This document shows, piece after piece, positions 49,587 through 60,582 of a DNA stretch of 64,000 nucleotides; within the stretch, counting starts at the first letter, position 1; each line of letters starts with the position of its first letter. The stretch is from Bosea sp. RAC05. GTDB taxonomy: Bacteria > Pseudomonadota > Alphaproteobacteria > Rhizobiales > Beijerinckiaceae. The position numbers and the translations under genes are program-made. The stretch spans positions 3,582,001 through 3,646,000 of the forward strand of contig NZ_CP016464.1 in NCBI RefSeq assembly GCF_001713455.1, read 5' to 3'. Below the pieces are notes generated by a model, which made no database searches, was not told where the DNA came from, and worked only from the letters and a program-made list of their open reading frames with translations.

Positions 49587-51401
49587 CTACTTGAACGAAG
49601 GCGGCGCGTTCAGATCGAGACCGGGCAGGCCCCCCGGTCCCCCCAGGCCCGGGATCTGGATCGAGTCGAACTGCTTGTCGATCGCCTTCTGGTCGAGCTG
49701 AACCGCCGATGCCTTGTAGTGCATCACCATCTGCGGGAACGACACGACCAAGGCCACCATGATGCACTGGATCACCACGAAGGGCACGGCGCCCCAGTAA
49801 ATCTGCCCCGTGGTCACCGGCTCCATCATCGTGCCCGTGACCTTGTCGCGGTAGCGGTCCTTCGGTGCGACCGAGCGCAGGAAGAACAGCGCGAAGCCGA
49901 AGGGCGGGTGCATGAAGGAGGTCTGCATGTTCACGCCCAGGATCACGCCGAACCAGATCAGGTCGATGCCGAGCTTCTCGGCGGCCGGCCCGAGCAGCGG
50001 GACGATGATGAAGGCGAGCTCGAAGAAGTCGAGGAAGAAGGCGAGCAGGAAGACCATGATGTTGACCACGATCAGGAAGCCCGTCGCGCCGCCCGGCAGC
50101 CCGACCAGCAGATGCTCGACCCAGAGATGGCCGTTGACGCCGTAGAAGGTCAGCGAGAACACGCGCGCGCCGACCAGGATGAACAGCACGAAGGCCGAGA
50201 GCTTGGCCGTCGATTCCGTCGCCTGCTTCAGCAGGTCGAAGGTCATGCGCTTCTTGCCATAGGCCAGCAGGATCGCGCCGGCCGCGCCCATGGCGCCGCC
50301 CTCCGTCGGCGTCGCGACGCCGATGAAGATCGTGCCCAGCACCAGGAAGATCAGGGCCAGCGGCGGCACCATCACGAAGATAACCTGCTCGGTCATCCGC
50401 GAGAGCAGGTTCAGCCCCAGCAGCTTGTTGACGATGGCGATAACGAAGGCGATGGCGACCGCGATCGACATGGTCAGGATGACGAAATCGGCGCCCGCCT
50501 GGATCTTGGTGAAGATCTTCATGATCGCATAGGCCGCGCCGAAGGCGATGATCGTGATCACCAGCAGCGAGCGACGGCGGGTCTGGCCATCGGCATCGCG
50601 CAGCGTCTGCGCCTCCGGCGGCAGGCCGGGCGCGCGGCTCGGGTAGATCATCGTGACCAGGAAGACATAGCCCGCATACATCGACGACAGCACAAGGCCC
50701 GGGATGAAGGCGCCCTCATACATGTCACCGACGGAGCGGCCGAGCTGGTCGGCCAGCACGATCAGGACGAGCGAGGGCGGGATGATCTGCGCCAGCGTGC
50801 CCGACGCCGCGATGACGCCCGAGGCGAGACGCCGGTCATAGCCGTAGCGCAGCATGATCGGCAGCGAGATCAGGCCCATCGAGATGACGGACGCCGCGAC
50901 GACGCCGGTGGTCGCCGCCAGCAGCGCACCGACGAAGATCACGGCATAGGCGAGGCCGCCGCGCACGGGGCCGAAGAGCTGGCCGATCGTGTCCAGCAGA
51001 TCCTCCGCCATGCCCGAGCGCTCGAGGATGAGGCCCATGAAGGTGAAGAACGGGATCGCAAGCAGCACATCGTTGTTCATCGTGCCGTAAATGCGCTCCG
51101 GCATCGCCTGCAGGAAGTTCTCCTGGAACAGGCCGAGCTCGATGCCGACGATCGCGAAGAGCAGGCCGTTGGCGGCCAGCGCGAAGGCCACCGGATAGCC
51201 CAGCAGCAGGAAGACGACGAGCGCGGCGAACATCACCGGCGCCATGTTGACGCGCAGGAAGTCGCCGAGGCCGGCGGCATGGGCCTCGCCGGTGTGGAGG
51301 CCGAGGAAGGCGACGAAGGACAGCGCCAGCAGCAGTCCGGCGGCGCGGGAGAAGCGGGAGACGGTCATGACGGAGATCCGGCGGTCGTTCGGGGTGCTCA
51401 C
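49587..51401 (-). CDS. TRAP transporter large permease, long form
   Basis: A 604-residue DctM-type permease, about 170 residues longer than the copy at 18059. Core signatures are ASGTLAQIIPPSLVLIVLADQLG and GVATPTEGGAMGAAGAILLAYG. The extra sequence includes an insertion near residues 260-330 and a C-terminal Pro/Gly tail. This long form is typical of TRAP systems for mannitol-like or chloroaromatic substrates in database names, but the ligand is unknown here. Its ATG overlaps the dctQ stop. No binding-protein gene is adjacent. Confidence 0.9.
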   Translation of the reverse strand: MSTPNDRRISVMTVSRFSRAAGLLLALSFVAFLGLHTGEAHAAGLGDFLRVNMAPVMFAALVVFLLLGYPVAFALAANGLLFAIVGIELGLFQENFLQAMPERIYGTMNNDVLLAIPFFTFMGLILERSGMAEDLLDTIGQLFGPVRGGLAYAVIFVGALLAATTGVVAASVISMGLISLPIMLRYGYDRRLASGVIAASGTLAQIIPPSLVLIVLADQLGRSVGDMYEGAFIPGLVLSSMYAGYVFLVTMIYPSRAPGLPPEAQTLRDADGQTRRRSLLVITIIAFGAAYAIMKIFTKIQAGADFVILTMSIAVAIAFVIAIVNKLLGLNLLSRMTEQVIFVMVPPLALIFLVLGTIFIGVATPTEGGAMGAAGAILLAYGKKRMTFDLLKQATESTAKLSAFVLFILVGARVFSLTFYGVNGHLWVEHLLVGLPGGATGFLIVVNIMVFLLAFFLDFFELAFIIVPLLGPAAEKLGIDLIWFGVILGVNMQTSFMHPPFGFALFFLRSVAPKDRYRDKVTGTMMEPVTTGQIYWGAVPFVVIQCIMVALVVSFPQMVMHYKASAVQLDQKAIDKQFDSIQIPGLGGPGGLPGLDLNAPPSFK

Positions 51402-51997
51402 GAAGCCACCCCCTGCTGCTTGGCCTGCTCGAGCAGGCGATGAGCCTCGGCTTCGGCCGCGGCGGCATGACCGCGCAGCGTCTCGTCGTCCTCGAGCTCA
51501 CCGCGCATGATCGCGACCTGCTTGATGATCTCGGAGACGCCCTGGACCGCCAGCATCACGAAGCCGATCACGACCAGCCCCTTGGCCGGCCACTGCGCCA
51601 GACCACCCGCCGAGAGCGACTGCTCGTTGATGGCGTATGAGCGGACGAAGAAGGGCCAGGAATGGTAGATCATCAGCAGGCAGAACGGCATCAGGAACAG
51701 CGTGTGGCCGATCAGGTCGATCCAGCGCTGCACGCTCTTGGGCAGCAGGCTGTTCACGATGTCGATGCGGATGTGCTCCTTCACCTTCAGCGTCCAGGAT
51801 GCACACATCAGAAAGACCGCGCCGAACAGCATCCACTGCAGCTCGAGCCAGGCATTCGACGACATGTTGAAGACCTTGCGGACGATCGCGTTCACGGTCG
51901 CGACGATCACCGCGAGGAGGATCAGCCAGGCGATTTTCTTGCCGATCTGCTCGTTGATCGTGTCGATGACACGGCTGAGCTGGAGTAATCCCTTCAC
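51398..51997 (-). CDS. TRAP transporter small permease
   Basis: A 199-residue DctQ-type protein with four membrane segments, WLELQWMLFGAVFLMCASWTLKVKEHIRIDI as the conserved core, and a longer than usual charged C-terminal tail (from about residue 165). It overlaps the large permease gene by four bases. It is the first gene of this operon. The 254 bases upstream, to 52251, hold no recognisable binding-protein gene. Confidence 0.9.
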   Translation of the reverse strand: MKGLLQLSRVIDTINEQIGKKIAWLILLAVIVATVNAIVRKVFNMSSNAWLELQWMLFGAVFLMCASWTLKVKEHIRIDIVNSLLPKSVQRWIDLIGHTLFLMPFCLLMIYHSWPFFVRSYAINEQSLSAGGLAQWPAKGLVVIGFVMLAVQGVSEIIKQVAIMRGELEDDETLRGHAAAAEAEAHRLLEQAKQQGVAS

Positions 51998-52251
51998 GTC
52001 GGTGCTCCCGATTCCCGTGCGGCGCCTTGTTCTACAAGCAGGCCCCGTCCGCGTTTCGGTTATAGGAAGGCCATGCCGCGCACAAGCGCCGGGAACCCTT
52101 ATCCAAAAGGTCGGGTGCCGGGATTTTCGGCAGGACGCTGCAACAGGCGGTGTCGACGCGCCGACCGGCCGCTCGAGGGCGGCGACACCCCTGAGGCAGG
52201 CGCGTAGCGGACCTGCCCAGACCTAGCGATGATGTTTGGAGGAAGGGTCCG

Positions 52252-52327
<76 letters not shown>

Positions 52328-52382
52328 ATACGCCACGAAGCGCACGCCGTTTCGCGGCCAAGGCCGCGTCAGGCAGGCCGGC

Positions 52383-52411
52383 GATGTAGCAAAGCCCCCC
52401 GCCCCTGTCCA
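52383..52411 (-). promoter_or_regulatory. Promoter of tRNA-Lys
   Basis: TGGACA (52406-52411), 17-base spacer, TACATC (52383-52388) on the reverse strand, giving a leader of about 45-50 bases before the mature tRNA. Confidence 0.6.
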
Positions 52412-52486
52412 CCCACCTGTGACAGAAATATGTGAGACCCGCGGCGGCGGCCCCGCGGGGCCTGCCGACGCGGTTAACGTGCCCGC

Positions 52487-53758
52487 TCAGGCCGCCTTGC
52501 GGTTCAGCAGGTGATAGAGCGCGATCGCCCCGAAGGTCGCGGTGCCGATGCCGCCGAGCTCGAAGCCGAAGATCGGCAGCTTGAGGTCGCCCGCGCCCAG
52601 AATCAGCGCGGTCGCGACCGTCAGCAGGTTCTTGGGCTGCGCGAAATCGACCTGGCTCTCGACCCAGATGCGCCCGGCCGTGGCCGCGATCAGGCCGAAG
52701 ACCACGACCGCCAGCCCGCCGAGCACGGCCACGGGAATCGTCCCGATGACCGCGCCGAACTTCGGCGAGAAGCCCAGCACCAGCGCGATGATGCCCGCCG
52801 CGACAAAGACCAGCGTCGAATAGACCCGGGTCACCGCCATCACGCCCATGTTCTCGGCATAGGTCGTCACGCCCGTGCCGCCGCCGGAGCCCGCGATCAT
52901 CGTGGCGACGCCGTCGGCCATGAAGGCGCGGCCGATCAGCGGGTCGAGATTGCGCCCGGTCATCACCGCGATGCCCTTGATGTGCCCGAGATTCTCCGCA
53001 ACCAGGATGATCGCGACCGGCGCGATCAGCCCGATCGCGCGGGCGTCGAACACCGGCGCGACGAAATTCGGCAGGCCGAACCAGGCGGCCGCCGCGACGC
53101 GGCCGAAATCGACCGGCGGCGCGCCGAAGCTCGCAGCCGTCAGCGCATAGACGACATAGGCGAGCAGTCCGCCGATCAGGATCGGCAGGCGCTGGGCCAG
53201 CCCGCGGCTGTAGACCGATACGACCGCGACGGTGACGACGGTGAACAGCGCGATCCACTTCGTATAGGCGCTGGCCGAGATCATGTTCATCGCCACGCTG
53301 GTGAGATTGAGGCCGATCGCGGCCACCACCGCTCCCGTCACCACCGGCGGCAGCAGCTTCTCGATCCAGGCCGTGCCGACCGCCTGGACCAGCAGGCCGA
53401 TCGCGGCATAGAGCGCGCCGCAGGCGATGATGCCACCGAGCGCCACGCCGATGTTCGGATTGGGGCCGGAGCCGGCATAGCCCGTGGCCGCGATCACCAC
53501 GCCGATGAAGGCGAAGGAGGAGCCGAGATAGCTCGGCAGCTGGCCGCGCGTGACGATGAAGAACAGGAGCGTCGCCACGCCCGAGAAGAAGATCGCAACA
53601 TTGGGGTCGAACCCCATCAGGATCGGCGCCAGCGCGGTCGCGCCGAACATGGCGACGACGTGCTGGAAGCCAGCGATGACGGTCTGGCCGACCGGCATCC
53701 GCTCGTCGGGCATGACGGCACCGGAGGTCTTCAGGGTCCAGTTCGGGAAATAGCCCAT
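52487..53758 (-). CDS. NCS2-family nucleobase permease (UraA/RutG-like)
   Basis: A 423-residue membrane protein with 14 expected segments. Diagnostic positions are SYLGSSFAFIGVVIAATGY, LVAENLGHIKGIAVMTGRNLDP (TM8 glutamate) and GSGGGTGVTTYAENMGVMAVT (TM10 glutamate), as in UraA, a uracil:proton symporter. The xanthine/urate branch differs in this region, so uracil or a related pyrimidine is the better guess. The start is ATG 53758 with GGAGA upstream. The urate genes lie 25 kb away and give no support for a purine role. Confidence 0.87.
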   Translation of the reverse strand: MGYFPNWTLKTSGAVMPDERMPVGQTVIAGFQHVVAMFGATALAPILMGFDPNVAIFFSGVATLLFFIVTRGQLPSYLGSSFAFIGVVIAATGYAGSGPNPNIGVALGGIIACGALYAAIGLLVQAVGTAWIEKLLPPVVTGAVVAAIGLNLTSVAMNMISASAYTKWIALFTVVTVAVVSVYSRGLAQRLPILIGGLLAYVVYALTAASFGAPPVDFGRVAAAAWFGLPNFVAPVFDARAIGLIAPVAIILVAENLGHIKGIAVMTGRNLDPLIGRAFMADGVATMIAGSGGGTGVTTYAENMGVMAVTRVYSTLVFVAAGIIALVLGFSPKFGAVIGTIPVAVLGGLAVVVFGLIAATAGRIWVESQVDFAQPKNLLTVATALILGAGDLKLPIFGFELGGIGTATFGAIALYHLLNRKAA

Positions 53759-53872
53759 GGCGATCGTCTCCAGCTGAAGCGGCTCGGCACCGCCGGCTCG
53801 AAGCGATGACAGGCAAGGATCGCGCCCGCCAAGTCGGGCGCTGGGCCGCATCCACAGGATTCGCAGGTGGCG

Positions 53873-55255
53873 TCAGCCGGCGAGCCGCTGGGCCACCGAA
53901 GCGGCGAACGCGTTGACGCTGCGCGCCAGTTCGTCGGCGACATTGCCGACCGAGGCGGAGCGGGTGTTCATCTCCTCGACCGAGGACCCGACCCGCTGAA
54001 CGGCACTGAAGCTCTGGGCGACGATGTCCAGCGCCGTCTCGACCTCGCCGGCGGTGCTCTGGGCATCCTGCGCCATGGCCTGCGTGACGGCGAGCTGCTC
54101 GCCGAGCGACCGCGCGATGGCGGAGGCGACATCCGCCATGCCCGTCACCGAACCGTCGATCCGGGCGATCGAGCCGACGCAGCGCTGCGTCGCCTCGCGG
54201 ATCGCGTCGATGCGCGCCGCGATCGTGCCGGTGGCGCTGGTGGTCTGGGCCGAGAGGTCCTTGACCTCGCTGGCGACGATGGCGAAGCCCCGCCCGGCCT
54301 CGCCGGCGCGCGCGGCCTCGATCGTGGCGTTGAGGGCGAGCAGATTGGTCTGCGCCGCGATGTCGGAGATCAGGTTGACGACGGAGCCGATCTCGCCGAC
54401 GAGGCCGGCCAGGCTCTCGATGGTCTGCCGCGCCTCTGCGGCGGACGTCACGGCCTGCTGCGCGATGTCGGCCCCCTCGCGCGTGCTGCGGTCGATTTCG
54501 CCGATCGATTGCCGGAGCTGCTCGGTCGCGACCACGGTCTGCAGCACGGCCTCGCGCACGCGTCCGAGGCTCTTGCGGCTCTCCGTCATGCTGAGGCCGG
54601 CGCTGCGCGAGACCTGGGCGCTGTCAGCCGCGACCTTGCTCAAGGTGCTCGACGCCTGCGTCGCGGCCTCCGACACCTCTCCGACCCGGTTGCGAAAGCC
54701 CTCGGTCAGGGTCTCGATCTCGGCCCCGCGGGAGACCGCCTGGGCCTCCTGCTTCAGGTAGACGACCTCCATCGCGCAGACGAAGTCCACCATCAGGAGT
54801 TCGACCATCCTCCTGCAGTCTTCAGCGGCGGCACGCCCCGAAAAGCGGCGCCGCCGGCCGATCTCGGGGAAGGCCGCGCGCACGGCTGCAAGGATCATCA
54901 CGCCATGCGCGCGGGCCCCGAACGGTGTGCTGGCCTCGGCCGTCACCACCTCGCGGAGAGACCGCAGATAGGCGTCATCGAAGGCCGCGTCGAAGACAGC
55001 CGCGCCATGCCCTGCCAGGGCCGGCTCGAGCACATGGCGATACCGCACGGCCGCGTCGTTCATCCGCTCATGGTGAACGAGACGGTCGAAGTGCAACGCG
55101 ACACCCGGCGTCAGCAGCGGTTTGACCACCGGGCCGAGGCTGCGCATCAGGCGCAGCGTCGTCTCGTCGATCCCCATCAGCGGGAAGCGCGACTGGGGCG
55201 TCCCTGACCGCAACGCGGCTGTCGGATCCGGCTGCTGATTGTCGGTCGAGCTCAT
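53873..55255 (-). CDS. Soluble methyl-accepting chemotaxis protein with globin-like sensor
   Basis: A 460-residue receptor with no membrane segment. Residues 295-335 are the kinase-contact tip ([27 protein letters not shown]), flanked by long coiled-coil helices. Residues 30-165 resemble the globin-coupled sensor fold of HemAT. By my alignment, Glu107 replaces the heme-binding proximal histidine, so it may sense something other than O2 or use another ligand. It would signal through CheA/CheW in the cytoplasm. It lies between the NCS2 permease and leuA as a single transcription unit. Confidence 0.82.
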   Translation of the reverse strand: MSSTDNQQPDPTAALRSGTPQSRFPLMGIDETTLRLMRSLGPVVKPLLTPGVALHFDRLVHHERMNDAAVRYRHVLEPALAGHGAAVFDAAFDDAYLRSLREVVTAEASTPFGARAHGVMILAAVRAAFPEIGRRRRFSGRAAAEDCRRMVELLMVDFVCAMEVVYLKQEAQAVSRGAEIETLTEGFRNRVGEVSEAATQASSTLSKVAADSAQVSRSAGLSMTESRKSLGRVREAVLQTVVATEQLRQSIGEIDRSTREGADIAQQAVTSAAEARQTIESLAGLVGEIGSVVNLISDIAAQTNLLALNATIEAARAGEAGRGFAIVASEVKDLSAQTTSATGTIAARIDAIREATQRCVGSIARIDGSVTGMADVASAIARSLGEQLAVTQAMAQDAQSTAGEVETALDIVAQSFSAVQRVGSSVEEMNTRSASVGNVADELARSVNAFAASVAQRLAG

Positions 55256-55328
55256 GCCCCGGACGATAGGCCGCCATGGTTAACGCATCGTCAGCAGGGC
55301 GAGCCCATGGCGCAGGCGCGGCGGCGTC

Positions 55329-56912
<1,584 letters not shown>

Positions 56913-56989
56913 GGTCGTGGTCCTGAAAGAGCTGGCGCCGCTCTCGTCGGATGCAGGCGCCTCAGATCGGGAAGGTCGTTCTCGTCACT

Positions 56990-57032
56990 CCCCTGAGCGC
57001 CCAGGCATGCATGCCCGGCCGGCCCTCAGGGG
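56990..57032 (-). promoter_or_regulatory. Leader hairpin between leuL and leuA
   Basis: Outer stem CCCCTGAG (56990-56997) with CTCAGGGG (57025-57032); the inner region includes GGCATGCATGCC. The leader stop codon (57026-57028) lies in one arm, so a stalled or finished ribosome would open or leave the stem. No clear T tract follows, so it may control something other than classical termination. Confidence 0.5.
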
Positions 57033-57142
57033 CGGCTAAGGAGAAGAAGCAGACCGAGGCCGGAGACGGGCCGCGCGCAGACGCCCTCGATCCGCGCATT
57101 GGCGCGGCCGGCAGGCGAAGCGGGGGCGAACGTCTGGAACAA
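57026..57142 (-). CDS. leuL: Putative leucine leader peptide
   Basis: A 38-residue frame starting at TTG 57142 with GAGGA six bases upstream. Near its end come six leucine codons in seven positions (57038-57058), five of them consecutive as CTG CTT CTT CTC CTT; three are CTT, a codon that stands out here. It stops at TGA inside a hairpin arm, 113 bases before leuA. This is the expected plan of a leader that stalls ribosomes when charged leucyl-tRNA is scarce and so raises leuA expression. The peptide is too short to be recognised by family. Confidence 0.6.
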   Translation of the reverse strand: MFQTFAPASPAGRANARIEGVCARPVSGLGLLLLLSRP

Positions 57143-57168
57143 GCGGGATCCTCGAAGACCGTGGAACG

Positions 57169-57197
57169 ATCTAGCCGAAAAGGGCAGCGCCGCGCAA
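57169..57197 (-). promoter_or_regulatory. Promoter of the leuL-leuA transcript
   Basis: TTGCGC (57192-57197), 17-base spacer, CTAGAT (57169-57174). Transcription would begin near 57162, just before the leader ribosome site at 57149-57153. The remaining bases up to 57302 hold the start region of the divergent DUF1275 gene and nothing else that I see. Confidence 0.55.
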
Positions 57198-57302
57198 GCA
57201 TATGTCGCAGGCGGAGGCGAGGTTGGGACCAGGGTGGCGCTGCCCCTATCATGGCGGCCGGGCGCGCGGGCCTGCGAGTCGGCGCGGCGGGGGATGCAGG
57301 CG

Positions 57303-57944
57303 ATGATGACCTATAACCGCTGGGCGATCGGCCTCGCCTTCTGCCTGTCGGGGCTCGCCGGCTACATCGACACGATCGGCTTCATCAGCCTCGGCGGCTT
57401 CTTCGTCTCCTTCATGAGCGGCAACACCACGCGGCTCGGCATCGAGCTCGCCGGGCTGCACAGCGGCGGCATCGCCACGGCGGCAACCGTGCTCGCCCTC
57501 TTTGTCCTCGGCGTGATCTGCGGCTCGGTCGCCGGCCATTTCGGCGGCCGGCGGCGCAAGTCGGCCGTGCTCGGCGTCGTGGCGCTGGCGCTGGCGCTGG
57601 CCGCCAGCCTCGACCTGATCGGGCTGAGCTTCGCCGGCGCGGCGCTGCTGGCCTTCGCCATGGGCGCGGAGAACGGCGTCTTCCAGCGCGACGGCGAGGT
57701 CACCATCGCGCTCACCTACATGACCGGGACGCTGGTGAAGATGGGCCAGCGCATGGCGGGTGCCCTGCTCGGCGGGCCGAAACTCGCCTGGGTCCGCCAT
57801 TTCGTGCTCTGGATCGGCCTGCTGACCGGCTGCATCAACGGCGCCGTCGCGCATTACCTCGTCGGCCAGGGCGCGGTCTGGCTGGCGGCGCTGGCGGCCG
57901 CGATCTTCGCGCTCGCTTTGCCCTTCCTGCCGCTGGACGACTGA
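57303..57944 (+). CDS. YoaK-family (DUF1275) membrane protein
   Basis: A 213-residue protein with six predicted membrane segments and the DUF1275 signatures GYIDTIGFISLGGFFVSFMSGNTTRLG near the N-terminus and FAMGAENGVFQRDGEVTIALTYMTGTLVKMGQ in the middle. The function of the family is unknown. I chose ATG 57303, which begins the protein just before the first membrane segment; nearby in-frame ATGs at 57294 and 57306 are equally possible. It is divergent from leuA. Confidence 0.85.
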   Translation: MMTYNRWAIGLAFCLSGLAGYIDTIGFISLGGFFVSFMSGNTTRLGIELAGLHSGGIATAATVLALFVLGVICGSVAGHFGGRRRKSAVLGVVALALALAASLDLIGLSFAGAALLAFAMGAENGVFQRDGEVTIALTYMTGTLVKMGQRMAGALLGGPKLAWVRHFVLWIGLLTGCINGAVAHYLVGQGAVWLAALAAAIFALALPFLPLDD

Positions 57945-58018
57945 GCGGGCTGGGCGGCGCGCTTTGCCCGCCCGCGGGAATCGGTCATCCTCGCGCCCAC
58001 CCGATGCCGGAGCCCGCC

Positions 58019-58359
58019 ATGCGCGCCTTTGCCCTGCCCCTCGCCGCCCTCGCCTTCGGCCTCGCCGCCTGCCAGACCCCCGCCCCGAGCACGCCCCGGC
58101 CCCGCCGCCCGAGCAGGCCGGCGCCGGCGTCACGCCCAACACCTTCCGCATGCCCACGGGCTCGGGCTGCTCCGGCGAGGTCGAGCGTTTCCAGGCGGTG
58201 ATGGACAACGACCTCGCCACCGGCCACACGACCAAGGGCGTGCACACGCGGGTTTCGGCCGAGATTTCGACGGCCCGCTCGACCTGCGCCGCCGGCAACG
58301 AGGGCGGCGCGATCAGCCAGATCCGGGCGACGAAGGCGCGGTTCGGCTATCCGGGGTGA
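58019..58359 (+). pseudogene. Small lipoprotein, apparently frameshifted
   Basis: The first part starts at ATG 58019 (GGAG upstream) and gives a lipoprotein signal with lipobox LAAC. In the C/G-rich stretch near 58080-58110 the reading continues sensibly only in another frame, from about PPPEQAGAGVTPNTFRMPTG to the end at 58359, with two cysteines (GSGCSGEV, STCAAGNEGG). Neither frame alone makes a plausible protein. A one-base deletion, a sequencing slip or a decayed gene would all explain it. The C-terminal half resembles small hypothetical proteins of Hyphomicrobiales. Confidence 0.55.
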
Positions 58360-58371
58360 GATGCACCGTCT

Positions 58372-58439
58372 TGCTCGGGCTTGACCCGAGCATCTCCGGC
58401 CGGAGATTCCCGGGTCTCCGCTTCGCTGCGCCCGGGAAT
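58372..58439. repeat. Compound palindromic element
   Basis: Three adjoining symmetric units: TGCTCGGG-5-CCCGAGCA (58372-58392), the perfect 14-base palindrome TCTCCGGCCGGAGA (58393-58406), and ATTCCCGGG/CCCGGGAAT (58406-58439). It sits between convergent genes and is a different family from the CATTGCGAG repeats. Confidence 0.72.
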
Positions 58440-58450
58440 GACGCCAGTGG

Positions 58451-60538
58451 TTACGCCGCCAGTCCCCGCTTCTGCAGCAGCGCGTCCGGCGTCGGCAGCC
58501 GCCCGCGGAACAGCCGGTAGGCCTCCGCCGCGTCGCGCGTGTCGCCGGCCGAATAGATGTAGCGCTTCAGCTTGCCCGCCAGCTCCGGCGCAAACACGTC
58601 GCCTGCCTCCAGGAAGGCGTTGAAGGCGTCGGCGTCCATCACCTCCGACCAGAGATAGCTGTAATAGCCCGCCGAATAGCCGTCGCCCGAGAAGACATGG
58701 GTGAAATGCGGCGTGCGGTGGCGCATCACCATGCCCTCGGGCATGCCGAGCCGCGAAAGCTCCGCCTTCTCGAAGGCCAGCGCATCGATCTCGCCGGGCT
58801 CCTCCAGCGAATGGAAGGCGAGGTCGACCAGCGCCGAGGAGGTGTACTCGACGGTGGCACAGCCCTGGTTGAAGGTCTGGGCGCGCTTGATCGTCTCGAT
58901 CAGCGCCTCGGGAATCGGCTCAGCCGTTTCGGCGTGCAGGCAGTAGCTCTGCATCACCTCCTTCGTCAGGAACCAGTGCTCGTAGAGCTGCGAGGGCAGC
59001 TCGACGAAGTCGCGCGACACCGAGGTGCCGGCGAGCGAGCCATAGGTCACGTCTGACAGCAGCCCGTGCAGCGCATGGCCGAATTCGTGGAACAGCGTGC
59101 GCGCATCGTCGATCGAGAGCAGCGCGGGCTTCCCCTCCGCCGGCTTGGCGAAATTGCAAACATTGACGATGATCGGGCGAACCTCGCCGCCGAGCTTGCG
59201 CTGGCCGCGATAGGCGCTCATCCAGGCGCCCGAGCGCTTCGAGGCGCGGGCGAAATAGTCGCCGATGAACAGGCCGATATGCCGGCCGGTCGCGCTCTCC
59301 GTCACCTCCCAGATCCGGACATCGGGGTGATAGCCCGCGAGATCGGTCCGCGCCGCGAAGGACAGGCCAAACAGCTTGCCGGCGACGTCGAAGGCGGCGG
59401 CGATGATCCGGTCGAGCTGGAGATAGGGCTTCAGCACGGCCTCATCGAGCGCATAGGTCTTCTGGCGCACCTTCTCGGCGTAGTGGCGCCAGTCGGAGGG
59501 ACGGATCGGGCCGTTCTCACCCTCGGCCTGCGCCAGCGCGGCCAAATCGGCGGCCTCCTGCGCGGCGCGCGCCTTGGCCGGCGTCCAGACCAGCTCGAGC
59601 AGCTCGCGGACATGCTCCGGTGTCTTGGCCATCGCGTCGTCGAGCTTGAAATGCGCAAAGGTCGCGTAGCCCAGAAGCTTCGCCTTCTCGGCGCGCAGCT
59701 TGACCATTTCGGCCACGATGGCGCGGTTGTCGCTGTCATTGCCGTTTTCGCCGCGCTTGCCCCAGGCGGCGAAGGCCTTCTCGCGCAGGTCGCGGCGTGT
59801 CGAGAAGGTCAGGAAGGGCTCGATCACCGAGCGCGACAGCGTCACCGCATGCTGACCGGGGTGGCCGCGATCGGCCGCGGCACGCGCCATCGCGGCGAGC
59901 AGGAAGGGCGGCAGTCCAGCCAGCCCCGCCTCGTCCTCGATCATCAGCGCATAGGAGGATTCGTCCTTGAGCACGTTCTGGCTGAACTGGGTGCCCAGCC
60001 CCGCCAGCCGCTCGTTGATCGCAGCCAGCCGCGCCTTGTCCTCGCCACCGAGCTGCGCGCCCGAGCGGATGAAGCCGCGATGCGTGCGCTCCAAGAGCCG
60101 CGTCTGTTCTGAGTCGAGGCCGAGCGCCTCGCGCTTCGCGAAAACCGCATCGACCCGCGCGAACAGGCCCTCATCCATCATGATCGCCGACCAGTGGCGC
60201 GAGGTCAGCGGCGAGAGCGCCCGCTCGATCGCCTGCAGCGCCTCGTTGGTGTCGGCTCCGGCGAGATTGTAGAACACGCCGCCGACGCGCGAGAGCGCCC
60301 GGCCGGCCAATTCCAGCGCCTCGATCGTGTTGGCGAAGTCCGGCGCCGCCGGATCGGCCACGATCGCGGCCATCTCGTCCTTGTGCTTCGCCAGCGCCGC
60401 CTCGAAGGCCGGCTGGATATGCTCCGGTTTGATCGCTGCGAAGGGCGGCAGGCCGAAGGGCGTCTCCCAGCGCGTCGCGAAGGGGTTGTCGGCCGGCAGG
60501 GGCAGGGCTTCGGGAGCAAGGGCTTCGGACGCGGTCAT
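58451..60538 (-). CDS. M3-family oligopeptidase
   Basis: A 695-residue zinc peptidase of the oligopeptidase A / Dcp family. The active site is TLFHEFGHALHGLL near residue 460, with a downstream third zinc ligand region (ALIETIKRAQTFNQGCATVEYT). It probably trims short peptides in the cytoplasm; no signal peptide is seen. ATG 60538 matches the usual N-terminus (NPFATRWETPFGLPPFAAI follows). A start at 60586, overlapping the NUDIX stop as ATGA, would add 16 Pro-rich residues and cannot be excluded. It is the last gene of the reverse chain. Confidence 0.9.
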   Translation of the reverse strand: MTASEALAPEALPLPADNPFATRWETPFGLPPFAAIKPEHIQPAFEAALAKHKDEMAAIVADPAAPDFANTIEALELAGRALSRVGGVFYNLAGADTNEALQAIERALSPLTSRHWSAIMMDEGLFARVDAVFAKREALGLDSEQTRLLERTHRGFIRSGAQLGGEDKARLAAINERLAGLGTQFSQNVLKDESSYALMIEDEAGLAGLPPFLLAAMARAAADRGHPGQHAVTLSRSVIEPFLTFSTRRDLREKAFAAWGKRGENGNDSDNRAIVAEMVKLRAEKAKLLGYATFAHFKLDDAMAKTPEHVRELLELVWTPAKARAAQEAADLAALAQAEGENGPIRPSDWRHYAEKVRQKTYALDEAVLKPYLQLDRIIAAAFDVAGKLFGLSFAARTDLAGYHPDVRIWEVTESATGRHIGLFIGDYFARASKRSGAWMSAYRGQRKLGGEVRPIIVNVCNFAKPAEGKPALLSIDDARTLFHEFGHALHGLLSDVTYGSLAGTSVSRDFVELPSQLYEHWFLTKEVMQSYCLHAETAEPIPEALIETIKRAQTFNQGCATVEYTSSALVDLAFHSLEEPGEIDALAFEKAELSRLGMPEGMVMRHRTPHFTHVFSGDGYSAGYYSYLWSEVMDADAFNAFLEAGDVFAPELAGKLKRYIYSAGDTRDAAEAYRLFRGRLPTPDALLQKRGLAA

Positions 60539-60582
60539 GGCGGGGCTTTCGGCTGGCGGCGGCGGCGGGATCGAAAGGCCGA

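Noticed and set aside
51998..52251. A possible small gene with AGGAAGG near 52065-52075
   Set aside because: The ribosome-site spacing to the ATG is only about two bases and the product is basic and unrecognised; not enough support.
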